Shown: one piece after another, positions 14,071-27,197 of the stretch
How the letters are laid out: every line of letters begins with the position of its first letter
Position numbering within the stretch: the stretch's first letter is position 1
Assembly (NCBI GenBank): GCA_950295325.1
Contig: OX485807.1
Coordinates: 1,740,501 to 1,804,500 of the forward strand
DNA length: 64,000 nucleotides
From: Polytrichum commune
Taxonomy: Eukaryota > Streptophyta > Polytrichopsida > Polytrichales > Polytrichaceae
Direction: 5' to 3'
Position numbers and translations under genes: made by a program
The notes under the pieces: model-generated
What the model saw: only the letters and a program-made list of their open reading frames with translations
Told to the model about the DNA's origin: nothing
Database searches by the model: none

Positions 14071-14849
14071 CACAATACCGTTTATGGTATTCACAATATC
14101 ACTTACTTTTTGCAGTTATGCCATGCAATAACTTCTTACTCTAGGTTTCAATTTTTACTTAGTCTAGCAAAAGTTGAACATGTTAATGGGACATTATAGA
14201 ACATAAATGACTTTGCTCGGTAAATATCACTTTTCAGTCTATAGTTATAGCGTAATTCAAGTAACTCAACATAACGCCAACACGGACGATATGACCACTT
14301 AAATGCAAGGGGGGAGGGAGAGGGGGAGGGGCTTCATCACAAAATGCAAATCAAGGACCTCCAAGGACCTCATCGTTTTTTATGATAGTCCATTGACAAA
14401 TTCTAATTTTAAGGCATGGTATTTGACATCTTGAGTTGAATAGTCCGACCCATCTAAGATTTTGCAAGAAACATGTGGCCGGTTAAGCATGTTACAAATT
14501 AATTATGTCCATATTCTTGGTAATCATATAATTCATGTCACAACCCTGATTAGTCCTATGTATCTTGTCATTTTTTATATTTAGAACATAAAGTTTATAT
14601 TTAGGCAAATGAGACCAACACCCACTATCATGAATGTTACATGTACTTGGACATTGAGACAATTCACGTTTTTATGAAGATTTTGTGGTTTCCAAATGGG
14701 TGCGGAACTAATTTATTTTAAGAACTTCTTAATATATTTCATAAACCAATCTTGAAAGAGAGACTTAATGTACTCATTTGATCCAATTTATGCCCAAGAC
14801 TCCTTATAGCATTTGGTATTTATTATACACTCATGGATAGTAGTCCATA

Positions 14850-15380
14850 TGTATAGAATATGTCCAAAAGTGATGGTTGAAACTTTAACAATTGAGCACT
14901 TTGGAGTTCATCATGAAGCATATGTAAATTACGGGTTTATCTCATGCTCTTCACTTTATCTCTCATCTTTCAATCCCTACATGTCCACCTACTATGCCGC
15001 AACTATTACAAATGTAAAGAATATGCTCAATTCAACCCTAGTGTCAAAATCTAACATGATTTTGAAATGTACTTGTATGAACATGTCCAAAAATGGTGGT
15101 AGAAACTTTAATGGTTGGGCATTGTGGACTTCATCATAAAGGGCATACGGCATGTGCAAACAAGCATTTTAGCTCCTCTTTCTATCCTTTACTATTCCTA
15201 CACCTCCACCTATTACACCGCAACTACTACAATTGTGAAAAACATGCTCAGTTCAACCCTAATGTCAAAATCTAAAATTTGGAATGTATGTGTATAGAAC
15301 ATGTCCAAACATGGTGGTCGACACATTAATAGTTGAGCACTTTGGAATTCATCACAAAGGACATAAGCCATCTCCAACTT
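14850..15380 (+). repeat. About 220-bp tandem repeat, 2.4 copies
   Basis: Units start near 14850, 15074 and 15292, each opening with a GTATAGAAYATGTCC-like word. The shared body includes ACCTAYTAYRCCGCAACTA and TTCAACCCTARTGTCAAAATC. Internal ORFs repeat because the unit does. Confidence 0.65.
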
Positions 15381-17439
15381 TAGGTTGTCAACGGAATTAT
15401 TATGTTTGTTGACAAAAGTATCACCCATCAAAATGTTCCAAGGAAGCATTTTTTTGCCAATTGTTTGAATCTTGTACCTATTGATTTTTATTACATGTGT
15501 TTTTTTCTAGATTTCTACCCATAAATGTAGCACATTGTTGTGTGCATTTCAAAACATGTTCAAAACACTGCGCATAATTTAGTACACTTGTGAGCACTTG
15601 GGTGTGGACTAATATATACATACTTTTGGAATTTTTGTTTGAACAACAATCTTGAACTATGCCTCCTGAATGCCTCCAAGAAATTCTGAAAGAAGACTCA
15701 TTGTGTGCAAGTTCAACAATGATTGTTATTAATCCTTGCAAAAATGTGTGTTGAATACAGGTTGTCTTCTCACTTAAACTGTCAGTGGTGAGAGACCCAA
15801 GATTGCATTGCATGTTTGCTTCATTTGGCTTCAACTTTTGCTACATGAAAATTGAAAAATTGATAACGCCTACTGAATATGATGTCAACTGAATCAACAT
15901 TGCAAATATGGATGTTTCAACTTTTGAGTGCCAAAATTTTCCTCCAAATAAGGGAAACCATTTTTCCAGCAAAATTAGTTAAATGTTGTGGTACGAACCA
16001 ATGCTCAAACATAAAACCTTTCAACAACATATGACTGAAGAACAACCTTGACAAATGTCGAAGGATAAAATGCTTAAGCATAACTTATCTTCACATATAC
16101 CATAGTCTATTGTATAATACTTCAAACCAAACAAGAATACTAGGTGATTCAATACTTGTGTACTCTGCAGACAAAACATTGTAAGAGCTTGTTACAATGA
16201 CCTTTGGATAGCCTTTAGGTTATTTGAGGCCTTTCTACCCCTCTATGGTTCCACTTATGGAATTCAGATGTACATGAAGTGCATTGCCATTGTCCAATTC
16301 ATTAACGCAACAACGTTCTTGTAATTCAGTCAGAAAGCTTGTGTCAGACAGCTGTGTCATATACCTATGCCATCTGCATGTGGTGAGCAGAATACATAGT
16401 GGTATGAGTTTTGATAGATCACCTTCTCTGCAACATATGAGATAATTTGCTACCCGCCAACCCTGATGCCAGTAGATTTTGACGATACATTTCTAGGTTG
16501 ATGTGTAGAAAGCCGTTTTCTCTAAACTTCTCCGCTCCAAAGTAAACAATGTACTAGATGGCAAGACCATTAACTTGTTGACAATCAGGAAATCTTCTTG
16601 TTGATGCCGTATTTGAAGCAAACAAATTTTCCAGTGCAGAGCTGGAAGATGCGTGAATTTTGCAGGTGCTGTAGCATGTCGCGTATGTAATTACAGGTTA
16701 CACTCTATTTTGGTGGTATTTGATTGCTGTGATCACACTGTAGTTAGTTTGTGTTCAGACATTTATCAAACATGAAAGTCGAAGGGGGCTATAAGAATGA
16801 CGAGCGAGATGAGAAAGCTGACAGAATAACAGCCATCATTATGACGTGCAACCGAATTTTATATTACTTCCACACAAGTATACGATACATGCATATCCAA
16901 CATATAAATGTGGAACACACACATTCACAAGGACATACGTCAAATATGTGGTTTGACAGTCATTTCTATGTAAAGGTGGACAAGAGAGTTTGCCACTACT
17001 GCCAAGCATTATGACTCACACCATACTTGAGGCTTTGGCAGATAATCATTCATGTAGTTGGCTTGGGTGTGTAAATACCCCGTAAGAATGCATTGAACTG
17101 AACGGGTTTGAGCATCCGCTGATAGTGAGCAATAAATTTTAAGTTTCCTTCGCCAAGACTCATAACCTTCTGAGCGACACGATTGGGGTGTAGGACAATA
17201 TGGCGACCACTGCATAACGGAGTTAATTCATATCCTTTCAATAGGAAGATGTTTGATCCGCAAAAATTATGTGTTATCTTTGAAAGCATCAATGCAAGAT
17301 CATTCACATTGGCAACAACGGGGGTTGCAGACAAAACTCCACACGGCAGTGACTTGGAAGAGAGATTTTAGATTACATGGCTTTACCTACACATTGTTTC
17401 CTGGTACCTACTCACGTACATTACACATTTAGAATGAGT

Positions 17440-18751
17440 CTAGTTTCCGGGAACAAAGTTGGTGGCGTATGCCCAGGCGTTGTTGGCCACGGGGTCAGCC
17501 AAGTGGTCGTTCAAGTTCTCCAATGGTCCCTTTCCGGTCACGATGGCCTGCACGAAGAACCCGAACATCGAGAACATCGCCAATCGCCCGTTCTTGATCT
17601 CCTTCACCTTCAACTCAGCGAATGTGTCGGGGTCGTCAGCCAAACCCAAGGGGTCGAATGAGCCTCCGGGGTAGATGGGGTCCGTCACATCGCCCAAAGG
17701 TCCTCCGGCAACACGGTACCCCTCCACGGCTCCCATCAAGATCACCTGGCAAGCCCAGATGGCCAAGATGCTTTGTGCGTGGACGAGGTTGGGGTTGCCC
17801 AAGTAGTCCAAACCTCCATCGCTGAAGATCTGAGCTCCGGCCTTGAACCACACAGCCTCACCGAACTTGGTGCCGTTCTTGGCCAACAACTCGGGGGTCA
17901 AACATCCCAAAGCTCCGAGCATGGCCCAGCGAGCGTGGATGACCTCGAGCTCCCTGTTCCTGGCGAAGGTCTCGGGGTCGGAGGAGAGTCCAGCGGTGTC
18001 CCATCCGTAGTCTCCAGCGAACTCACCGTTCAAGTATGAGGGGGTCTCTCCGGAGAAAGGGCCCAACCACTTGGGTCTGTCAGCTCCGTACCTGCATATC
18101 CAATTACGCGTTTAGCGCTTCATCGAACAGAATATTCCGTCTACTAATAACCACCAAGAAATACCAATGCACAGAGATACACATGGGTTTTTCTAGAGCT
18201 CCAGAAACCAGCTGAACATGCCCACAAAGGCATTGACTACGGAGTGTTTTTTCCAAAACATATCCAAACACCGGTAACACCAGTTGCCATTTCACTCGGA
18301 GAGAGGGACACTTCACCTTGATAATAGCTACTCTTTTACTCATACCATTGACCCAACACTAACAGAACACCAAGACACATCAAGCTCATTACTTCCCGCA
18401 CTCTATAATATAAACAACAGCATTGCTCATAACACTATCTTCTTCGCCATAGCCACTACTATTATCAAATGCAGACACCACAGGAGACCCCAAACGTCCA
18501 AATTACTCACAATATCACTACGCACAACCATAGCAATCTTCAGAGCCCTACAGATGAACCAAATCAACTCAGACCGAACATGCATATATCAATACTCACC
18601 AGATGCTGTCGCTGCTCTGAGACTTGCTAGCAGTCTTGCGCATGGTGACGCGGGCCTCGCCCACGTTCACCTTGCGTGCGAGTTCATTGCTCTGCTTGAG
18701 CAGGCTCTGGCCTGCCAAGGCAGTGGATGCACAAGCGGTAGCGGCGGCCAT
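17440..18751 (-). CDS. LHCB: LHCII chlorophyll a/b-binding protein, array copy 2 (class B)
   Basis: Exon 1 is 18600-18751, the intron 18092-18599 (508 bp, GT..AG), and exon 2 is 17440-18091; the protein is 267 residues. The transit peptide is class B, with [13 protein letters not shown] followed by RKTASKS, so the canonical phosphorylatable Thr sits at residue 40. Exon 1 end is SSDSIW and exon 2 opens YGADRPKW. All chlorophyll-ligand residues listed for copy 1 are present. Variable positions are N123 and N152, the only copy seen with Asn at both. Its ARKVNVGE stretch is intermediate between class A (ARNVNLGE) and the other class B copies (ARRVGTSE), which suggests old recombination or ancestral state. 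The gene is about 5 kb from copy 1, in the same orientation. Confidence 0.95.
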
Positions 18752-18830
18752 GGTTGCAGTTGATGGATTCGAGCTGAATCCGGTGTGGGAGTGTGAAGGT
18801 AGACTGAGGAAACTTGCGACGAGCCTGAGT

Positions 18831-18838
18831 CTTATGGG
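18831..18838 (-). promoter_or_regulatory. Core promoter of LHCII copy 2
   Basis: Minus-strand CCATAAGACTC lies about 80 bp upstream of the start codon, the TATA-like position conserved in the array. A plus-strand CCAAT is at 18938-18942. Confidence 0.45.
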
Positions 18839-18944
18839 ACCTCGGGACGGCGTCGCCCAATGTTTCAAATTCCTAGATACACTGCCCCGATCCTAGATTT
18901 GGGGTACGAAATGAGGCTCGGGAGTAGATTTGGGAGGCCAATCG

Positions 18945-21900
18945 GGGGCTGGCGCAACGGGGTCCACAGAGCGCTGGTTGGATAAGCTTCTCGCTCTCTG
19001 GTCCACTAGAGTAGATTTGGAGGGACATTCTAGGCCCCAGGGGGCATGTCTACTATGATTACAATACATGGCCGAGGATGACCGGGAGCCTCGTTTGTGG
19101 GCACCTTCATGCATGGATCCGAGTCGCCATGGCCATGATTGTGTCGAGGAATGTTGGTTCGTTGGAATATATTGTAAGGTAGACCACTCTTGAATGGTTA
19201 CTCTTTTCTTTTTCTTTTTTTTCGATTATTGCATTCCTCCTAGGATATTAATCCCAAAAGGCCGAAGCAAATTTAAATTGTCCTGAATTGGTTTAAAATA
19301 GATTATTTTTTATTCAGAAGCTCACTAAAAGGAAATTGGCAGCTCTTATGGTAGATTTGACTGTACGGATGGACGCTTTGTGGAGTTAGGATTGTTCACA
19401 CAAATGTTCACGTGTTCAAAATGGGAAGAACATAACATCGATATGTATGATGGCGTTGTCGAGTAGCAACGACTACCTTAGACAAAAACGTCCACCTCGG
19501 CTTTTAGGGGTTAAACACAATCATTTTTGTACAAGATAATCAGCAAGCTCAAAACTAATATTCAAGGTTGCATTCATATCAATCTCTTTCCAATTTCCTA
19601 AGCTCGTACGATGACCATCTTTGATTTCATTATTCTAGTGAAGATTTTGCTTGTTCATTAACAATCAATTTCAACTGACGTTTAAGTATATTTGGACAAA
19701 CCACTTGTCCAAAAATGATAAGGGATGTGAGGACAAAAACATCAATCGCCAACATCAAAAACAACACATGTGGAGTGAACTCTTCATACCACGTGCAAAG
19801 TAACGTGAGTGTAAGAAGCGGTATTGTTTGAGGCATTAGCGTATATAGACTTATACATGAGGGAGAGGTATTACTTTTCTCTAGTGTGTACATCTAAAAA
19901 CCAGGTTGTTAATTTTTTTGAAGTTAAGGTAGATGCACAAAGGGGGCCTAAGGGCTATAGAAAAAATTGACAATAGATGTGTTTTTTTTTTCCTAGTTTA
20001 CAATCTCATCCATTCTTGTCATATGATCATTGTCCTCAATGACTACTATATTTGTTCTTGTTAGGGTTTGCATTTGGGTTTTAGGTTTTTACAAATTGGA
20101 AGTTCTTGGAGCGCTCATGGGCTTTCTTGAGTTATGCTCTTTGGATTGTGGCTAAGTTATTGGCCTCTTGTGTTTGTTTGTTGGATATAATTGTTGAGTT
20201 ACATGCTATGAATGAAAATGGCTTCTTCATTAGGAAGTGGAAAGGGATTTATGTGTGTTAAGGGCCTATTTAATTCATGATATACGTATTTTACATATGT
20301 GGGGGAGGCATTTATCACATTACATTGAAAATTTTAGTGTAAATACATGGGTCCGTTTTCTAGGATGCCATTAGTATGTATACAATAGTTTTTCTCTATA
20401 AAATAGTGTATATAGGGGGTTTTATTTCATAGTGACCCATGCATGTGATTTAGGTTTTCAATGAAGAGTCCACCCCCTGGAAGCAACACCATCACAACCT
20501 CAACTTCGGATGTTTGTATTCCATGTTTGCCAACCACCATATTTGTGTAGTTTGTGATCAAGTGTACGTCATATTGGCGGCTGGAATTGTCCAGAAATCA
20601 TGCATAAATCTAAACGTACTTAAATCCTAGTTTCTCCTAGCAAATTGTTGAAGGCACCTAAAATGGTGCTCTTGAAAGATTGACAAGGAGTACAATTTTA
20701 CATAGTTGTTTTGTGGTCAAAGTCAAATCCCTTTGCTTGATTTGATTGTAATTAAGAGTTTCCGATAACACTTGAACACTCCTTAACATTATAAAATGTA
20801 AGAAGTGATACAAAATCCCTACCAAACTATGAACTTTTGAGAGACGTCAAGGATGATAATGTTAGGTCACCAACAGTCGGACTTGAACTTAGAACATGCA
20901 ACTAATTTTGAGCACATATTCAATGAACCTCTCATTCTAAACTTCTTAGGTTTAAACAAAACCCACATACCACTTAAATATAGGTGCTTGATTTAGATAG
21001 ATAACCAAATTAGGCTTATTTAGTACCAATATGTGGGATGAAGTTTGGCATCGACTCTGGAGTCTAACTTTGTCTACTTATTAAGTATTCCGGATTTAAA
21101 AAGACTCAATCTCCGAAGTCATTGACATCCAAAATGTTTGACTGAGTATTAAGTTGGAGGTTTTGTACGAATGGTTTTTGGTCCAACATTTGAAAATGTT
21201 ATTTTTCAGAATTGAGATTTTAGTAAAACTTTATCTTTAAGAGGACTGATGGACTAAATGATATTCCAGGTTTATTATGCAAAAGGGGGGTGGGTGGGAA
21301 AGAAATGAAGTGATTGCATAAAACCAGAGATAGAATAAGGTCCATTCTTTAATAGATTGGACTTTGCGAGAAGGGAACATTGAGGTTGGTGACGTACAAA
21401 GGGTGGGGTCAATTTCCATGTAAGGTGAGAGAAACTATCCGTTGGCATAACAAAATTATGCTATCGAAGTTAGCTTAAAAGATCGTTGATTTTCTACACT
21501 TATGCATCTTATGCATGTCTCCTAATGTTGTAACATGCACGCGGCTTATTAAATTGTTCGCATGTGACCTCCAATGCAAAGCAGGGGCAGTTTCGAGAGA
21601 ATGTGGGGTTGGTTTGGATGAAAGCAGGATTAGATTGGGCAAGCTTCCGGATGTAGCTGGGGGTGGGTTTCTTACTTATAAGTGTTTTTGAAGATCTTGT
21701 ATGCAAAAGTTTTAAGGGAAGTTTTTTAATGTATTGTGTGGAGTGTTGGACCTTATTGTATGGGGCAAGTTGTACGAAAAGTGGGAAAAAGTTTTGACAT
21801 TTTTGGAAGTTGGTTTGCAATGTAAAAAATGTAGGTCTAGGGAACAATTTATGTAACTAAGAGTAAATGATTTCAAAATTTTAGAATATACTCATCTGAT

Positions 21901-22859
21901 GTGCAATTTTTTTTAAAAAAATTCCTACCATCTCTAGCAATTTGCTAAGCCAATCACGCATACCCTTAATCCAAATAAATTACAAAATAGGCTAAATCAG
22001 CCAAGGGGTTGGCTTAAGGCACCCTCTACCTTAATACTTCAGCTCAAGCCTCACAGGACGGAACTTCAAACAGACATGGAATTGTGGAGATGGCATGTGA
22101 GTCAGCATTGTCAATGCTACTTCATGAAGTCAGCCTATGTATTTGCAGATGCCTGCTTCAATTCTTCAAGTTTATAATAGTGTGGCTATATTCCCAGGAT
22201 CCTCGTTATCCAGACGAAATTTGCAGCAGCCAATGCATGCTAGGTGTCAGAGTGCAATCCATAACCCACTTTCTACACTTGGCTCGTCCTATCCACGGCT
22301 ATGAGCGAGAATCACTGCACGTTAACAATGAATTATCCCACAATTCTATCCAATTCATTTCATCGGCAATAATATTATGTATCGTATCTTTGGCATACCA
22401 TTAAGGTCATTTGTATAGTAGATACAGCCCACAAGAATATTTTCTCAGACCTGCTTATGTAGCTGAAATCCCCGAGGATATTCCGTAGGCAACATATTTG
22501 ATTGGAAAGTTTGATGTATATTTATTCTACTAGAATGTTGGAATTGTATCCATTCAATGTTCTGCCAGAGAAGTGAGTGTTCGATGGATACTCACAATGC
22601 GTGATAGCATTCATTATATACCACCTGTATCGGAATTTCAAATAAGACACTGCAAAATGTAGAGCTCCGACACTGGCACTGTAACCAATCTGATTCCACC
22701 ACCGATCACGATGTGCACGCATACATTTGCAAGCCAAGAACGATGTGTGCAGAATCCTCAAAGATGAATTGCATTGAATGGAGCTTTACAGGACAAAATT
22801 GTTGCCTAAACATGCAGCCCTCTACCTGATGTCACTATTTTGTACAAAACTATATCCAT
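18945..22859. other. Intergenic between LHCII copies 2 and 3
   Basis: No gene was recognised. It holds the second copy of the dispersed repeat (19783-20330) and a weak TCCTAGGATAT repeat copy near 19240. A 112-residue minus-strand ORF at 21509-21847 has no recognisable domain. Confidence 0.45.
19783..20330 (+). repeat. Dispersed repeat, copy upstream of LHCII copy 2
   Basis: This is the partner of 13510-14070, with the same internal word order and the same distance from its LHCII start codon. It is diverged by scattered substitutions and small indels. Confidence 0.65.
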
Positions 22860-24011
22860 CTAGTTCCCGGGAACGAAGTTGGTGGCGTATGCCCAGGCGT
22901 TGTTGGCCACGGGGTCAGCCAAGTGGTCGTTCAAGTTCTCCAATGGTCCCTTTCCGGTCACGATGGCCTGCACGAAGAACCCGAACATCGAGAACATCGC
23001 CAGTCGCCCGTTCTTGATCTCCTTCACCTTCAACTCAGCGAATGTGTCGGGGTCGTCAGCCAAACCCAAGGGGTCGAATGAGCCTCCTGGGTAGATGGGG
23101 TCGGTCACATCGCCCAAAGGTCCTCCGGCAACACGGTAGCCCTCCACGGCTCCCATCAAGATCACCTGGCAAGCCCAGATGGCCAAGATGCTTTGTGCGT
23201 GGACGAGGTTGGGGTTGCCCAAGTAGTCCAAACCTCCATCGCTGAAGATCTGAGCTCCGGCCTTGAACCACACAGCCTCACCGAACTTGGTGCCGCTTTT
23301 GGCCAACAACTCGGGGGTCAAACATCCCAAAGCTCCGAGCATGGCCCAGCGAGCGTGGATGACCTCGAGCTCCCTGTTCCTGGCGAAGGTCTCGGGGTCG
23401 GAGGAGAGTCCAGCGGTGTCCCATCCGTAGTCACCAGCAAACTCACCGTTCAAGTATGAGGGGGTCTCTCCGGAGAAGGGGCCCAACCACTTGGGTCTGT
23501 CAGCACCGTACCTGCATTCACAGAATTGGGAATAATCTTTAATATCGGAGCATACAGGTCTAACATTCAGCTGGCTATGTCACAATGATGATTTGCACAA
23601 CCAGGAAATCCACAATGTCTATCGCAATGAACTTTCCCAATGCAGTAATGTAACTAACTTAACCATTAGAACAATCACTAAAGGAGAACAACATACAGTA
23701 ATGTAAGACAATCTACTGGAACCACAACACATGTCTTCAGAGCTGCCTTGCAAAAATATGGCAGATCGACAATAATAGATTTGGGGAGAATTTGATAACT
23801 ACCAATGTTCCCCCCACTATGGCCTAGAATTAAAATGTAGCTGTATGGAGGCTTCATACCAGATGCTGTCGCTGCTCTTAGACTTGCTGGCAGTCTTGCG
23901 CATGGTGACGCGGGCCTCGGCGGTGCCCACCCTGCGTGCGAGCTCATTGCTCTGCTTCAACAGTGACTGTCCAGCCAAGGCTGTGGAAGCGCATGCGGTA
24001 GCGGCGGCCAT
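22860..24011 (-). CDS. LHCB: LHCII chlorophyll a/b-binding protein, array copy 3 (class B)
   Basis: Exon 1 is 23860-24011, the intron 23512-23859 (348 bp, the shortest in the array, donor GTATGA), and exon 2 is 22860-23511; the protein is 267 residues. The class B transit peptide has [13 protein letters not shown] before RKTASKS, so Thr40 is kept. Exon 1 ends [10 protein letters not shown]. Helix A, B and C ligands and the WYGADR trimer motif are intact. Variable positions are S123 and N152. The frame is open throughout and splice sites are canonical, so I see no sign of inactivation. Confidence 0.95.
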
Positions 24012-24083
24012 GACTACAGACGCTAGAAACGAATTGAAGTGGAGAATGAAACTGGACTGTGAGAACAATCGGCTCAAGATGCA

Positions 24084-24090
24084 CTTATAG
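24084..24090 (-). promoter_or_regulatory. Core promoter of LHCII copy 3
   Basis: Minus-strand CTATAAGTGC lies about 75 bp upstream of the start codon, the best TATA match in the array. A minus-strand CCAAT lies at 24166-24170, roughly 80 bp further upstream. Confidence 0.5.
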
Positions 24091-24611
24091 GAGAGAAAGG
24101 GCGAAAGCTGGGGTTGCGAGAAGGAAATCTGGCCGCTGGCGTCAACAAAGTGGGTGGAGGAGGCTGATTGGGTGCAACTCCGGGGAATTTCACATTCATC
24201 CCGAAATAGAGTGCAGATAGGATTGTAGATACGGCGCTACCTTAGGTTTCCTAGCTCTCATTATGAGTGTGCTATACATAGCTCTTTCCTGAATTTTCTC
24301 AAAGTCTGGACTCTGTTAGTCTGCAGTCATGCAAGTCATTTGAGAAGATACTTGTGGTGCTCCTCCGCCATGGAAAAGCCTGATGAGGAGCACTCAATCA
24401 GCTCCTAAGAAAACTCTGTGATTGTAATGATCTGGCAGTTCTTATGCCCCTTCCCACCTAACTTAAGCTTGGCCTAAAAGTTTGTTCTAAAAACACGGCC
24501 TTCACACCATCGACATTATCTAGCCCTAAGTCTAGTTGGCAAATGATGTGGCATGATTTAAGTTGGGAAATTTTAAGCCTCAAGCACCGACTCTCCCATC
24601 AGTACCTAGAG

Positions 24612-24641
24612 ATGAGGTAAGAATGTACATTCTTACCTCAT
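24612..24641. repeat. 30-bp perfect palindrome
   Basis: The 30 bases are identical to their own reverse complement, with half-site ATGAGGTAAGAATGT and no spacer. It could extrude as a cruciform or be the joined ends of a small inverted-repeat element. Confidence 0.8.
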
Positions 24642-25035
24642 GTAGGACCTTTAAAAGTGTTGCCTCTGACCCTTGTGAGTGATTGCTTTTTAGTCTTAGG
24701 TGTGAGGCCATCAGAAGATCCAACAACAAAAACCAATGGGAAGATAGAGCAGTGGTAAGGCATTTGGGGATAGGACAAAAACTATGATCTAACATTCATT
24801 GTTTGGTAGATAAAACAATGAACTTGTGTTAACTAAGACCTACTCAAAAATCTCCAGAGCAAGTTCTTGTAGGTGTATTGGGATGGCCAAGTGCCTTCAT
24901 TCACTAAGAGAGCTTAACCTGACTTTAAGAAAGACTTTGGTTATTTGGTAAAGTCAGGTGGGAAGGGGGCATTACCAACTTAAAGTCCATTAAGTGGGTC
25001 AACACGGGTGATAAGAAACAAACAAGAGAGTCATA

Positions 25036-25189
25036 GCCCACCCACACTTATTGGTGTGGGCCACTAGTGAACGGTTCCTACCAGCATTGGTTACGTCTAG
25101 TATTTATCACTAGCCAATTTGGAGATAAATGTAGCCCCTCTTGGTAGGAGTCGTTTACTGGATTTCCACATTTGTAAGTGTGGGCATGC
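25036..25189. mobile_element. Foldback MITE-like element, copy 1
   Basis: 154 bp with long imperfect terminal inverted repeats. The left arm has CCCACACTTATTGGTGTGGG and, further in, GGTTCCTACCAG. The right arm carries the complements GGTAGGAGTCG and AAGTGTGGGC. There is no coding capacity. The element is the same length as its neighbour at 25341-25494. Confidence 0.65.
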
Positions 25190-25340
25190 ATTGCCTTTCT
25201 CTTTTCTTTTCTTCATATAATCTTGTTATTTCTATGAAAAGGTCATCGGTATATTCTCATAAGAGTTGTACCTAACTAGATGTGGACACCACTTCTAGCA
25301 TGTGAAAAGTTGGTACATCTCATGCAAAGGCTCTTCACAG

Positions 25341-25494
25341 ACCACCCACACTTACTAAGCACATGCCACCAGTGAATAGTTCCTACCAACACATGTTACA
25401 TCTAGTGGCTACTATTGGTCAAACTAAACCTAAAAGCGGCCCTTGCTAGTAGGAGTCGTTCGTTGGTTGCCCACACCAATAAGTGTGGGCATGC
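25341..25494. mobile_element. Foldback MITE-like element, copy 2
   Basis: A second 154-bp copy in the same orientation, about 150 bp beyond the first. The right arm CCCACACCAATAAGTGTGGG is the exact complement of copy 1's left arm; here the left arm is the more diverged one. A GTTACRTCTAGT core is shared. Confidence 0.65.
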
Positions 25495-27197
25495 TATCAA
25501 TCAATTCCCTTTCAATCTTTTCCCTTGCTCTAGGGCCGGACTCAATGAATTCCTTGGAGAGTTGGAGTTCCTCAATATGCATTTTCTACATGCTACCATT
25601 TCAAACTTCTTGCAAAGAATTGGTTGTGCACATAGGTCGTATTGATTTTCAGTTACAAAAGACAAGAAGGTTCAGTTGAAAAGATTAAATACAGTCAAGA
25701 AATTATAATGTTACTGCTAAGTCCCAAGGTCGCAACTCTCCCTCTTAGAATAGTTGGTTCTACATCACTTCTAATACTTCTAATGGAGTGATGATTCATT
25801 TGTTCACAAACAAAAGAACCATGGGCATTGAGAGGAATCCATATATACGCTTTGCATATTCAAATGATTGTTTTAGAATAATCAAAAGCAATTTGTCCAA
25901 AGCATGGGTCACCCTATGTGTTGAATTTCACGTCAATTTTTTTAATATAAAATTTCTTAAAAGTTATAGTTATAAATAAGCTTATAATGCAAAATTACTC
26001 CAAAAAATTACTTCTTAGAAATGATTTAACAACTCCAAACCAAGTTCTAAAGATGGTGACACCTACGAGTGCTAGAAGTAGTTGCCAGCCCAGGTTGCTG
26101 CTAGTTACTGGAAAACTTAGATAAATATTCGTCATAGGATCTGCCACTACTGTCGTGAAACTGCTATGCATTATTAGATATTTGATCCATCTATTTTTGT
26201 GTCTATTAGGTATCTCAGTTGTTCGTGTGCTACAAACAATAAGTTGTTTTATACTGCAAATTATGAAACATGGACCACAATATCTTGTTACAATTGTGAA
26301 ATCATCTTGGAATAGAATGTACCAGATCCACGGTAATGTTGTCACAAAAACTTTCCATTGAAGAAGTATCTTACTAAACGATTCACATGTTGTACACAAT
26401 CTTCCCGGTCTAGTTGAGAAACATTGACAAATTGATCTACAGTTTTCAAAACTCCTACTTGTGTCAAAACAAAAGAAAATACAATTACAACATGAAACTT
26501 GGGGATTTTTTATTATGACTGGTTAAGCATGGTCAACAACTAAAACAATGAAAGTTAAGAGCCAAACCCCGACACACCATTGTTCTCTCCAACGCAACAA
26601 AGAATAAAGAGAGCCCACATATCACTATAGATTTGGTAGAATTTACATAGTTTTGGTCTATAAATTCCATGCAATAGATATGGCAAATCCAAATGTCCCA
26701 CCAAGAAGGATATATCTCTGTCATCAAATACTCCCCTATCAATGCTGATTCCATCAATCAAAATGGAATAATGGCTTATTCTCATGGAGCACATTTCTTG
26801 ACGAGATACCAGAACAAATCCTTCACCTTCACGACTTAATTGTAGATCACTAAACATTCACCTTAGTCCAGCATGCCACTTAGAGGAATAATACACAGAG
26901 CACAGTCATAACACTTCAAATCGATCTCAAACAATTGACTGTAAATCTCATGCTCAGTGCAATAATGAATTGATCAGCCCAAGATTATTTCTTCACATCA
27001 TGTGATGCTGCACATGAGGTTCTTCCAACTCCATTCCAAACAAACATCACTGACTCAATCAAAATCTCCTTCATACTAATAATCGCAATGAAATGCCTTA
27101 CAGCTCATTTAGGTCTATCAGATATACTCTACCAGATAATTACCTACACATCCTCTTCTTGGCAAACAGCCAAAACATTATACACAACTGAGAAAGC

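Larger units (their letters stand above)
12602..17439. other. Intergenic between LHCII copies 1 and 2
   Basis: No gene was recognised. It holds a roughly 550-bp dispersed repeat at about 13510-14070 and a 220-bp tandem repeat at 14850-15380, annotated separately. The remainder is AT-rich. Short ORFs at 15478-15834 and 16751-17334 show no recognisable domain. Confidence 0.5.
24175..27197. other. Intergenic between LHCII copy 3 and the pseudogene
   Basis: No gene was recognised. It contains a 30-bp perfect palindrome and two foldback elements, annotated separately. A 134-residue minus-strand ORF at 25995-26399 has no domain I recognise. Confidence 0.45.
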
